From Endomychus coccineus (taxonomy: Eukaryota; Arthropoda; Insecta; Coleoptera; Endomychidae), in contig OY294068.1 of NCBI GenBank assembly GCA_958510875.1, forward strand, positions 153,858,388 to 153,922,387: a stretch of DNA of 64,000 bases, written 5' to 3'. The notes under the pieces are model-generated. The model was not told the DNA's origin, did no database searches, and saw only the letters and a list, made by a program, of their open reading frames with translations. The stretch's first letter is position 1, and each line of letters starts with the position of its first letter. Position numbers and translations under genes: made by a program. Of the stretch, positions 33,376-44,733 are shown piece after piece.

Positions 33376-36300
33376 GTTTTGCCTCGTTAATTTCACTTCA
33401 GTTCCAAATAATTTAATTGAAGAAAATCAGTATTTCGAGATGAGAGAAAATTTCGTCTCGAAATAACCATTTTAATTAAATCTGCAATTAGCACATTCTT
33501 AATCTGGTTAGGTTCAAAGAATCTAACAAAATAAATGAATGAAGCAGTGTTTGCCGTTTTCAATTAACTTGCTAAATCATATTACTTGATGAACCAAAGC
33601 AATTCCTGGTGTAATCAAATGTATTGGTACGGAAAAAACTTCAATCAAAAGCTGGGAATCAACTGACTGAAAGAGTTATGAATTCAAATAGCTTGATAGC
33701 TCAGACTCAAATAAACAAGAGAAAAATAGGAACCAATATGTCATATTCTGATGATATTCCCCTATTTTTGGTTAGTGGGCAAAAATGTTGGGTCAAAGGC
33801 TTTGCCTACAGGGATAATCGGTTGTCTCGACTTTTATAACAAAAATGAGTTTTTCTACTTTCCTAATTTGTTTTGATCTGGATTAAATAAAGCATTGACA
33901 GTTAATGGTCTAATCTTAAATAAAAGAAACAGAAATTTATTAATTTGTATACACTTTTAATAATAATAATAATAATAATTATTCTGTACCATTATTTCTC
34001 CTCCTCTTGCTGCAGTTAGGCTATTCCAGTAATAGAGTGGTAATCTATATTTCGGATGATATTTATATTATTCTGTTTTCAAAATTTTAATAATCCTCTT
34101 TAATATTCACCCAATACCTAAAACTTGAGCGAAACTGTCCTCACCTATAGAAGGCTCAGATCGACCAAATTTCTCACGAATATGCTGCTCAATATGTAGA
34201 ATTTCAACTCTTCAAAACCGCTCAAAATTTTTGTGAGATCTGTTCAAAACTAAAATCAGTGAGAGATTTTTTCTTAAACTATTGTTATTGCTCTAAAATT
34301 ATCAAAAATCTAGCCACCATCTTTCTCTACAGTTTATGGGAAACGCTCTCACATTGGGAGTACCCCTTCGGCGAAACGATTTTCTTGAATTAAATTGAAA
34401 ATTATCAAAAACTATAAATCATAAGTCTGATATTTTTGCTCATGGCTTCAAACCTTAGGCGAAATTATTGTTAATATTTATTTTTCATGTTTGCTTTTAT
34501 TTATTTATATTTTATATTAAAATTATATTTTTGTTATGTACATAATTTTACATATCGAAACCTGTAAAGAATAACAATTTGTGATGGAAATATGTTGAAA
34601 AATATGTTTTTATTATGAATTGACATGATATATTCAGTACAATTACATAGAGTGATAATTGTATCTGAATATTTCTGTTTGGAATGAAACGCACACAAAC
34701 CAAAGTATAAAACAGGTAGAAACTATGAAATTTCACTAGATATTTAATTTATATAGTGTTAATGTGTCCATATACGTCATAATTTGAGCTAGATCTGTAA
34801 ACTAGAGTAGTTCAAACGTTACTCCTAAAATTACCATAATCAGTTTTTTGTCGCAATGGCTTTCCATCAAGACACCACTGTTAGCATTTTATATTGAAAT
34901 CCAAATCTCAGTATCTTCACTGGAATAGATTTATAATAACTATACTGCTGATATCCTTGTTCTCAGCTTCAGTTAATGAATAATATTACGAATTTAATTG
35001 TTTAACGACAGTAATTCTCTCCAACTGTGCAATCTTTTTATGGTAATTGAGAAGTAGCGATTTATAATTGCAGAATTTCCACTTTTTTATATGATATTAC
35101 AATAAGCGCTACGACATAAAATTGAATTTGTAGACATATAGTTGAATGTTGGTAAATTGTGATGTATATAATAATTGATAAATCATATATATAGATGGGA
35201 GATTTTTCATGTGATTTATACGAATTGTTACCATTTTCTCATGACTGTATAATACTCATTTTACATTTATACAATTACCACCTATTTCCGTATCAGAAAA
35301 GTAATTTGAGGTTGGGCTCACACGTCACTTTGAAATTTATTTTTCACACAAATGTATGAAATTCGATAGTTATCAATTCATGACCTTCCTTCATAATAAT
35401 CATGTAATTAAACACTAATCACTCATTGCAATTATAGAAAGATCCAAAAATATACACTGATCTATTTGTATATCTATTACATATTTTTAAGATTTGCGTG
35501 TGAACCCAACTTCAAGATAGTTTAGTAGCTCATTAATGTACTGCTTGTAATTTATGTGGACCATCAAAAACAAAATGAAAGAAGACTAAATACTCTCAAA
35601 CTTTTATTTTAGTATAATTTTATATACCTAATTTCCGTAATAAATTTTTTATTTTTCTATGTACTTAATACTATTAATTTAAATTAAGATGTAAAGACCA
35701 ACATGGTACAAGTCAGAAAATAGACTATTTACGAAAAGCTTTCGAATGAATTTCGGAAAGCGAAACTGCAACGTTTTTTAATTCATATCTAGTGTATAGA
35801 ATGAATTTCTATATTACAACATTATGGTCGTTAATAAAATGTGATTTTAATACCAATATTGTAATAAAACATATAGAAATTAGATATTATATAATATTGT
35901 TCTCATCAGTATGTATACATTCATTGTCAAGTGTGGATAAATGTACCATTAGCAATGTTGAATAGACCTAATGTTTTTAATGTAAAAACAATTTGATAAG
36001 TGCAATCTATAAGAAACCAAAATAATATATAAAGCCTCACGTTGAGCGCCAATACGAACACACCCAAGTTGAGCGCCAATTTATATTGAATAGGTACTTT
36101 TTAATCCATTATAGTCATTATCCTATAATCGCATCGTATGTTGTAATTTCTCTCCATCTCAGAAAGGTACATTAAAAGTGTTACGTCTCTTCGACATGTT
36201 GTAATTAAAATAATAACTTTATAGAGTTAGAAGCGAAAAACAATAGTCATTCATATATGTATATAGATACTTTGAGTTATCTAAGATTATTACGCGTTGT

Positions 36301-37820
36301 TGAGAATACCTAATAATCTAGAACCCTGTCCATATTTCTTTACCGATATTTGTCAAGATTTCTAGATCTGGTCAAACTGAATTGATCAAGTTTTCACTAT
36401 TCGATGGAGCTCTGCCATATTATAGTATGTTGATCCAAATTTTATCAACATAGATTTCCACAAGTTTTTTGACTGCCAAAATGAACCAATAGTTTTGAGC
36501 TACCACTGAATTGGTGGAATTTTTTGAAATTTAAAGAAGTTATGGACAACAATTCTAGGGTTTTATGAATAAGTTACTATAATATTTGAAGATAAATCAA
36601 ACTTGAATGAAATTCACTTGATTTTTCGTATTCTTGGAATAAAATAACTGAATGGCAACTAAAACAATTAGAAAAACTGATCTTAGAGATTAGAATTTGA
36701 TGAAATTCTATCTGCCATTTCATATTTATTCTATGTGGAATGGATTTAGAAAAACTATGTGAAGGAAATGGTTAGTAACAACTTCCAGCAAATGGTGGGG
36801 AACAACTGATGTTGATGTCCTAAACTCATGAACTCCAAATATCTAAAACTTCGGGGAACTTCGCAAATTTTCAATAACGTTTGAGCTCATTTCAGTTCCG
36901 TGTTTTACGTGATTGATATTATGAACATAAGGTGTTTGTTCCAAAATTCACTAGTATTACACCCGTCCATTGAATTATGTTTCTAATTTCTAGTTTTGTT
37001 TTCAATTTTTTAGCAGTATTTGATCAAGAATACGAATATTTCTCTTGAACATTGTTTATGTTTGTGGAGTTCAATTTTGCATTACATAGGATTAGGGATT
37101 TGAATTCAATTTACTAGAATTTTTCCATAACCAAGATCTTTGGCATCTACCCTAGCAAACAGAAAATATGACAAGGCCTACTGGCCAACCAGAAACCAGA
37201 AGTCAATTATAATGAATAACAATAGGTACCTTTCACTAGATGATTTTGTGGTCGTCTCTGAAATGGTTGATTTCAGGTAAAATTTGTAGGAACCATAGAA
37301 ACCAAGGGCCATCTCCTCCATTCAAGGTAGGCAATAAACATACTTCACCATTTATGACTATAAGCAGACAGTCTTACAACCCCTTATCCAGTATGTGAAC
37401 TTTAGGAGATATTCCAACATGACATCTTACATTAAAACAACTTAAAATCAACAAAAAATTAATTAATCAAAGTATTTATTTGAAAAAAATTAGTAATTAC
37501 TAAGAATTAATAATCTTATGTAATGTCAAAGCTGGATTTTTAGATTTAAATATGTGTCTAGCATTTAACTTATGCTCAAAATGTCCAATTGAGTCTTGTA
37601 AGACTTGTAGAATTGGCTTGAATCATACTTAACACTGCCGTTTATCTAAATGTTCAACGTCTTACTTTAATAAGAAAATTTTACACATACCTACTTACCG
37701 CTTTCCGCGTGAGTTTTATTCCCTGTTTTTCGTGAACTTATCTATTATTCGCTCTTTCCGTATAAATTGAATGTATTTCATTTGTATACTTACTCATTTA
37801 CTTAGATTAATAACTTATAG
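33376..37820. other. Intergenic region between two convergent genes; no gene recognised
   Basis: Very AT-rich and without coding potential. The first part should be the otopetrin 3' UTR. Between about 34400 and 37700 I recognise no transposon protein or terminal repeats. A short (TAA)n run lies near 33958-33980. Confidence 0.55.
33886..33891 (+). terminator. Candidate polyadenylation signal of the otopetrin gene
   Basis: AATAAA in GATTAAATAAAGCATTGACA, about 510 bp after the stop codon. It is the first good AATAAA downstream; another follows near 33920. AT-rich DNA makes chance matches common. Confidence 0.4.
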
Positions 37821-37856
37821 AATAATCAGTCATTTTATTGAGATTTATATTGTTCA

Positions 37857-37862
37857 TTTATT
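37857..37862 (-). terminator. Candidate polyadenylation signal for the minus-strand gene
   Basis: AATAAA on the minus strand 42 bp after the TGA at 37904-37906. A second AATAAA lies at 37834-37839. Confidence 0.45.
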
Positions 37863-37903
37863 TAGGTTAATAAAAGTGAAAAAAAAAATAAAACCCGTTT
37901 GAT

Positions 37904-38139
37904 TCACCATTGTCCAAATTCCATATTCCTAGGTTCTTCACGCTCCGTACGGTGTTTTTTCACTGAACCTGTAGTTGGTTGTAGGACGTTTTGGAGGTAT
38001 ACGTTCTTGAAGGTAAAATAGTCAAGAGTGTTTTCAGTAGTTAAAGATTCGAAACATTCTAATAAATTTCGTAACGTCAATTTTGAATCTACTTCTTTCC
38101 ATGCACTTATAACATCTTCTTTGGTTATAAAGTACTTTC
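37904..38139 (-). CDS. Unrecognised gene, last exon
   Basis: Acceptor ATATTTTGTAG at 38140, then 77 codons and TGA. With the upstream exon it reads NLDQNG-KYFITKEDVISAWK, continues EVDSKLTLRNLLECFESLTT, and ends EREEPRNMEFGQW. The donor phase (1) and acceptor phase match, the frame is fully open, and AATAAA signals follow, so this looks like a real gene 3' end rather than a transposon piece. I do not recognise the family and assign no function. The composition (many Glu, Lys, Leu; no membrane segment) suggests a soluble helical protein. The intron to the next exon is about 1.8 kb and carries a LINE. Confidence 0.6.
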
Positions 38140-38479
38140 CTACAAAATATTCAACGTTTTTCTATCAAACCAATTAAGTATACTCAGACTTTCTCGAGTC
38201 AGAAGATAATGGGCAATTATCTCTTACAAGTTCAGTAATTTAAAAGAAACATTAGAAACTATTGTCTTTGGAGAAGTGTTTGTAGAACAAGAAGCGATAA
38301 ATCTACTTTTGCATGCTTGTTAACATATAATGAGGATGAGGACTTGACTCCTCAATTACATGCCGAAAATCACTGAAATCCTACAATTCATTCTGCGCAT
38401 CATCGCGAGTATGCTCTATATTCGAGGGAAGAGAAAATCTATTGCATATTCTACCAAAAGCCAACGTGATATTTAGAAT

Positions 38480-39430
38480 GATGTGTCGTGATCTCAGTGC
38501 TTCTTTGGATTAAGCGGTTCGGTTTCGGTAATACTATACAATTTTCCCTCAGATAGAACACCCCAAGTGGTGTTTTTGGAGTCTCCCGATCCAATAACTA
38601 TCAACGCTGTTGCACGGGGATCTGTTTTGGCACCAACTTTGTTTGCTCCATATCAATGATATTTTAGAAATGGCCTCCTGTTCCGTCCACAGCTTAGAAG
38701 ATCGGTACATGTGTCATACCGGTTTCTCATTTAGAACCCCTATACCATCCAATCAAGAGGTGTAAGACAGACAGGTCGATGCAATAAATGAAGATCTGAT
38801 AATCATTTTCTCCAGAAAGATACAATCCCTAATATGATGTCAGGTAGAACTATTTCTATGAATATCCATACTCAGTATCACCACCTATATCACCTTCTCA
38901 TAGAATGATTATGCGAGGTTCGTTGCGAAAACTGCTTTACCGAAACTTTGTTTTCTATCTCGTTTGAAAAGATACTTTACACCTCAGAATCTCCTCATAA
39001 TCTACAAGGCACAGATTCGATCTGCCCAAGTTTACCATTTACAAATTTGGTGTTCAGGTTCCCTTAGATTATATTCAGAAGAGAGCTATTCGCCTGATTG
39101 GTGTTGTAACACATACACATTCATTGACTACTCTAGAGCATATTTTCTACAGAAATTTCAATTGTCGGTGCTCATGGGAAATTTCGTCTTTTATTCCAGC
39201 AGAAGCGATTCCAGGTAAGTAGACTAGACGAGACCCGCCTAACTTCTTTCTGACTAACTTTAATTTTCTATCGAACTGCCAAGTTCTGGAACACTCCCTA
39301 GTGACGTCTTTCCTGATGCCTATAACCTCCAAGCTTTCAGAAAATTTCCAATGCCTATCTCTTTCCCTAACATTCCATCACTGGCTCACCTTATGTTCTA
39401 TGGGCATAGGTTCCTCTTGTTTAGTCAAAC
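38480..39430 (+). mobile_element. LINE family A copy, degenerate
   Basis: Contains the family A blocks in order: TTTTCCCTCAGATAGAACAC, GGGATCTGTTTTGGCACCAA, then the C-terminal region (RYFTPQNLLIIYKAQIRSAQ near 38970-39025) and TCTTTCCTGATGCCTATAAC near 39306. Deletions are frequent. It lies in the intron of the minus-strand gene, in opposite orientation. Confidence 0.75.
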
Positions 39431-39943
39431 AAAAAGCAAATTACGGTTCGATATGAGGAAGTTATATATTTTGATGCATAAAAATAATGACCGTGTACAA
39501 GTACACTAACATATGTACCACAAGGGTAATGTTGGTAATATTTAAACTTATCATCAAGATCAATGATTGAGGTAACCATTGACAACATTTTAGAAAGCTT
39601 ATATTTTTTTGTCACCACGAACGATCAACGAGGTCTTGTATAGACCTCTTTGCGAACGATGAGGTTATGTTATTATTTGCATGTGGTCACAAGAAACAAA
39701 CATTTAAATATACCTATTAACAAAACATATGGACATATTTTTCAAAAAATTCCTCTGGATTGAAGGATTGTTATCTATCTTAGGATATGTTCAAAGATTC
39801 AAGTGTTTTTCAAAACTGTCAACGAATACTTATTAAATCATCTGAACTATTAGAACAGCGAAAGTTGTTTTCAAAAGATTTCCGTCTTTGGATATTTGGT
39901 TATTGGTTCGCTCTTACATATGAAAATGAGTATTCAAACTTAC

Positions 39944-40213
39944 CGTTTTGGTCTAAATTTTGAAATAACTCTAACGCCTTAAGTTCAGGATCCCAGGAAT
40001 ATGCCAATTTATGAAGAAAAAAACTGACCAATGATTGCTCATTAATTTCCTCTTTTCCCTTGAATATTATTTCAGTTTCTCTGTAATTAGCATTATACCC
40101 CAACACTCCTAGATAAATTATATTGAAATCGCCTTTGTTATAATTCGGTTTGAAACCAATCAAATCTGCGATTACTTTCTTTATGTTTTGTGACATGTTC
40201 TGACTGTTGTCGC
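39944..40213 (-). CDS. Unrecognised gene, penultimate exon
   Basis: Minus strand. The acceptor GGTTCATAG ends at 40214 and the donor is GTAAGT at 39943-39938. The exon is open throughout: GDNSQNMSQNIKKVIADLIG, FKPNYNKGDFNIIYLGVLGY, then KGKEEINEQSLVSFFLHKLA and YSWDPELKALELFQNLDQN. It leaves in phase 1, matching the last exon. Upstream exons were not found. A MITE (40223-40476) begins 9 bp outside the predicted acceptor, and its target duplication overlaps the acceptor region. An alternative is that the exon originally extended farther (17 more bases to another AG) and was broken by the MITE, which would make this a pseudogene. Confidence 0.6.
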
Positions 40214-40222
40214 CTATGAACC

Positions 40223-40476
40223 CAAAGAGTTCTATAACTAGAGTGGACAAGTAAGGCATTTATTCATACGAATAGAGTGCGTCTGTCCTTCCTTTCCACG
40301 CACTCGTACTATAGAGCGCGTAAGCGTTTGTTAGCGCCACGTCGTATAATACACGAGATGCGCCCGCGCGGTATGTAATAGTGCGACAGAGAAAACAAGG
40401 ACAGAATACCTACTCGCGTATGAATGTAATACATTGGTAGGATCCTACTTGTCCACTCTAGTTACAGAACTCGTTG
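40223..40476. mobile_element. MITE family M, copy 1, with perfect 8-bp target duplication
   Basis: Ends CAAAGAGTTCTATAACTAGA and TCTAGTTACAGAACTCGTTG, with inner repeats GTGGACAAGTAAG and CTACTTGTCCAC. TATGAACC flanks both ends (40215-40222 and 40477-40484). 254 bp, no coding sequence. The 8-bp duplication fits hAT-type mobilisation. Confidence 0.9.
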
Positions 40477-40484
40477 TATGAACC

Positions 40485-41705
40485 ATCGTAGTCCGTATCC
40501 TAATACCACAGATAGAATATTGTAAGTTTGTCATAGAATCAGAAGATGGCGCTTCTTGACATTATTTCTACTCCACGAGAATAATATATTATTAAAAACA
40601 AATATGTTAGATTTTTGAAGTGAAAACTTCTTTAGGCGCGTTGAGCTATTTAAGGAGGGGGGGGTAAAACCATGAGTCCGTCACGTACAGTCAAGCTGTA
40701 GCTATATATATTAGGTATTAAGTATACTGCTGCGTGCGCAACTACTCGGGTCAGGCGTCAGGCAGTCTCTCTATACGCTTACACACGTGTGCATGTCTGA
40801 GTCGAATACTCGACGTTATTCATTTACTCAATCCTCGGTCTTCGTGCAGACGAAAGTTATATTTTTATTGAATTTATCAATTGTACATTGTGTACTTAGT
40901 ATCGTATCTACGTGTAAGGTTTTAAATATTGTGAATATAATTCTTGTCATAAGAATATAACATCTGAATTAAAAAGACCTTATCATTGGAATAATATTTA
41001 TGCTAATACCAATAATATCTTCTCATATAGGAGGCAATACTTAATGTTAGTTCACAATTGGCTATGGAGGCTAATAAAAAGTCTTCCAACACATCTGCAG
41101 CATACAACAATACAAATTAATATAATCTTATTCAAGAAAAATATCAATCTCCACAAGAACTATATAGCAAAAGAAAAACATACAAATCTTGCTACTCAGA
41201 AACTAAAGAAAAAGACTAATTTTTGAATAATTTTAACAAAAATTGAATAGAATAAGCCATAACGTGATGAAAATCCATTGTAAACTTTACTAAAAGTTCG
41301 ACTATCACTAGTTTAATAAATAAATGTAGCTATAGTTCCGCTAACAACGTATAGCTTCTTCAGACAAATATTGCAAAGTACTTTCTAGTATTTTTTTGAA
41401 GATGCTAGGGTGTTAGCGAAACTATAATTATATTTATTTATTTATTGAACTAGTGTAATTCGAACTTTTAATATTTATTTTATTTTATTTTAGCAAACCT
41501 AAAATTTTAATATGTTATTATTTAGTTATCAGACAAACAATATTTAATTTACCAGAAAGAAATACGAGGCTAACTTAATGCCAGACCGACGTAAGTCTGG
41601 CAGAGAACGAGTATATTAGAAGAGTTATCAAAGTGTGACAGATTCATCATCTTCAACACATCTTCCCACTCCCAGTACATCCTGTTCAATACATTTATTA
41701 TAATC
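40485..41705. other. no gene recognised
   Basis: AT-rich, with a GC-richer patch near 40640-40860 (contains a run of eight G) that looks like repeat sequence but has no identified ends. No upstream exon of the minus-strand gene was recognised. Confidence 0.45.
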
Positions 41706-41945
41706 CAAAGAGTTCTATATATAGAGTAGACAAAAAGTGTGTTAAGTTAGGCATAGGAAAGCGCTGGTATTTAGTCGGACATTCTGTCCTTCTCGCACAT
41801 GTTAGTGCGCTCTCACTCGCACGGTCTCACTTTCTATCACAAAGAGAGAGAGAGTGAAAGCGCAGTACATGTGCGAGAAGGACATAATGTCCGTTAACAT
41901 ACCAGTGAAAGGCTTAGTTGTCTAATCTATTTATATAACTCTTTG
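41706..41945. mobile_element. MITE family M, copy 2, with perfect 8-bp target duplication
   Basis: Ends CAAAGAGTTCTATATATAGA and ATCTATTTATATAACTCTTTG. Duplication TTATAATC at 41698-41705 and 41946-41953. The inner arms GTCCTTCTCGCACATGT and ACATGTGCGAGAAGGAC form a strong hairpin. 240 bp. Same ends as the copy at 40223. Confidence 0.9.
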
Positions 41946-42067
41946 TTATAATCGTGATACACTTATACAGATACTTATTCAAAATATGCATTTCGTAATT
42001 GTCTAGAACAGCGTAATCCATGCAACCAGTGCGTTGACTTCTGTCGCTGTGTTCACTACTGAACGCT

Positions 42068-42395
42068 TGACCTACGAACACTTAACCTACTTAGCTTTCA
42101 GAACACAGAACACCTCCTCCTCAAAGATCTAAGCGTGCGCGAGGCTTAACTTGCCGGGCTCGTGTGACGCAAGGATTAGCAAAATCTAAATTGAACCGGG
42201 GGTTGTGATGCTGAACACTAGTATGAGGTTTACTTTGAATGGCTCGCTCAGAGGTTGTACGACCAGCTGGTGATAGTTTTTCCAGTCCATGTTTGCGCAG
42301 GTAACAACTCAGGTTGAATTACAAAATCTGTAAGGTTGACCTACGAACACTTAATCTACTTAGCTTACTGAACACAGAACACATCCTATTCAACT
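42068..42395. repeat. Direct repeat of about 57 bp, 267 bp apart
   Basis: GACCTACGAACACTTAACCT and the following bases through CAGAACACAGAACACCTCCT at 42069 recur with few changes at 42336. The intervening GC-richer sequence is not recognised. Confidence 0.75.
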
Positions 42396-42589
42396 CCATC
42401 ATCAACATCAACTTCTCAAATCATCATCTTCCTACTACTGCTGACGATTATTAAGTTTATTAATTTAATATTTATTTAATGTTGAAAATAAATCGTTGGA
42501 TTGACTTTTTGTATCGACATATTATTGTTAATTTATTTGTATTATAAGCTACGACTTATTTTGATAAAACTAAATAAACCAATTTCATT

Positions 42590-42830
42590 ATTTATCTATC
42601 TCTTTCCCGCCGCTAGTTTATATATTCACTGATAATACTGTTATAAGTGTACCAAGGACCTTTCCAGAACAAGTAGCTTCCATCATGATAAAGGTTATTA
42701 GTACTCCAACAGTATTTTTACTGAAAATACTGTTATGATAAGCCTGATTAATTTTTATTTGTTAGTGTTATACTGTATCTACAGTTGTGTCCTCATTTAT
42801 AGTCCATAATCATGATAACTGAGATAAATA
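42590..42830. repeat. Penelope-like family 2 terminal remnants, inverted arrangement
   Basis: The reverse strand near 42650-42700 reads TGATGGAAGCTACTTGTTCT then GGAAAGGTCCTTGGTAC, like the tail module at 62530-62570. The + strand at 42765-42830 (GTGTTATACTGTATCTACAG, CCTCATTTATAGTCC) matches 62605-62660. Again the two halves point in opposite directions. Confidence 0.5.
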
Positions 42831-43850
42831 CAAGGAATACAAAGGGAGAATTTTATACAATTAAAATCCGAAACGATGAAAACAATCTTAATAATAATAC
42901 ATATACATATTTATGTTTGAGATGTAATAACATTTAATTTAATTTACAACTTTTTTCGATATTTAATTTCAACAATTCGGTCCATATTGAACCATGAAAA
43001 CCATTTATTAATATTCAGTACGAATTCATATAAAAGATCAAAGAATACGATCATGCATGAAAAATACAAAGGTGTTACGGCAGTGGATCTAATTAAATTT
43101 TAGAATAACAATGGGATCCATGTAGTTCAATTAAATATATCGGGTTTATTCTTCATTATAAGTGAAAATATATTTATATTCAGATCAACTAGTTTTTCCT
43201 CAGTGTGTCATATACCGGAGAAAATTCCAGCTTTCTTATCATCTGCAAAAAATTAAATATAATTACTATTTAAGTAACAGTTCAAGGAGGTTCGGTAGTG
43301 TTAGCGGGGGAAATATAATAAGAGCAAGAGGAGGGAGAGAGCGGAGGTCTGGCAACGCTATAAATATTGCCGGCTGGAGTTGTATACATAAACACATGTA
43401 AAACTAATAATCTTATAGTTGTCGTCGACTTTTCGTGTGTTTGAAAGTTAATTACAATTAATAAAATTTATAAATTAAAAATTCTAAGCTATTTTTTTCA
43501 CAGAAATAATTAGTGGAACTCACTGAAACTTGCACAGAGTAGGTAATATTGTGATAATGTTATTCCATTTAAAAAAAAAGCTTATCTATTTAGCCGTTTT
43601 TTTTTAATTTGAAGATTGATCACGTCCCCATAAGCTTACATGTTAAAATGTTGCTTTTTGACTCGATATATTTAAAAAACGGTGTTGTGAAATCCTCCAA
43701 AAAATTAGACGTATTCTTATATTGTTATTCTCAATGGTCTGTAAAAATTTCATCATAAAAATCTATCTCTACAGAACTCCTTAAGTAGGTATGCCGTCTC
43801 TTTGGACAGACAACCCCAGACCAGATAGTCTTATGAGCTGCTAGAGGTCA
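42831..43850. other. no gene recognised
   Basis: AT-rich with a purine-rich stretch near 43315-43345. No exon or element ends identified. Confidence 0.45.
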
Positions 43851-43978
43851 CTGTATTACCAGTCAAGAGGTCACAGTATTACCAGCCTAGAGGTCACTGC
43901 GTATTACCAACCTAGAGGTCACTATATTACCGTCCTAGAGGTCATTGTTTTATCGGCCGGCTGGTCACTGGTCAAGAG
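43851..43978. repeat. Minisatellite, about 23-26-bp unit, five copies
   Basis: CTAGAGGTCACTGTATTACC and variants repeat five times (first at about 43841, then each about 24 bp), the last copies being more diverged (GTCATTGTTTTATCGG). Confidence 0.85.
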
Positions 43979-44733
43979 CTCTAACATTACAGTAATCAAA
44001 GATCTTAAATGAATATCTGCTTAGACTTAGACTTACGTGTACGAATCATTGTATTGTCACAAATTATGTTACTCAAAATCACATAACAGACGAAACATTT
44101 GACTCCATAACCAAATTAGTTGCCCGAATACATATTTGAATATAAGTGTCTGTAAACATTATGTCTTGTAAATAAGATGTTGATCTACAAAACTGTTTGA
44201 TCATTTCATGGCTACTTCTTCCAGTGGCCTAGCTACCGTGGAGTAGTTGGAACAGATTGCTCCAGGTGCAAGAATTTTGAGGGCGCATTCTTTCTGAATT
44301 AACTCCATTTAACTCCATTATTTTTTTTCATATGCTAGAGGATTTTCGTTTTATCCACTACAGAATATACCTATCAGAAAATATTTGTTAACGCTTCGTA
44401 AAAAAATCTGCAACCAGACGTACACTGCCCTGTACGCTGATGTTTAATTTATGTGTTATATTGTGGAATGTAGATTGTAACTTGTTGCTCTTTGGTTCTT
44501 GTTCAATTAGTGTTATTTTGATTGTTCATTGTTCATTGTTGTTTAAGTGAGTTTGTACATTTTATGACAATTACTTTAATAAATTACTTAAGTACTGTAT
44601 ACAGTATGTTTTTGAATTCATGGACTGATAACTACCACAATAACTTATTAGTTTTGATTTTTTCAATAAAATTTCGATAGTTTATTATATAGAAATACCA
44701 TTGCTCATTCTTTCATTTAGAAGTGGTACTATG

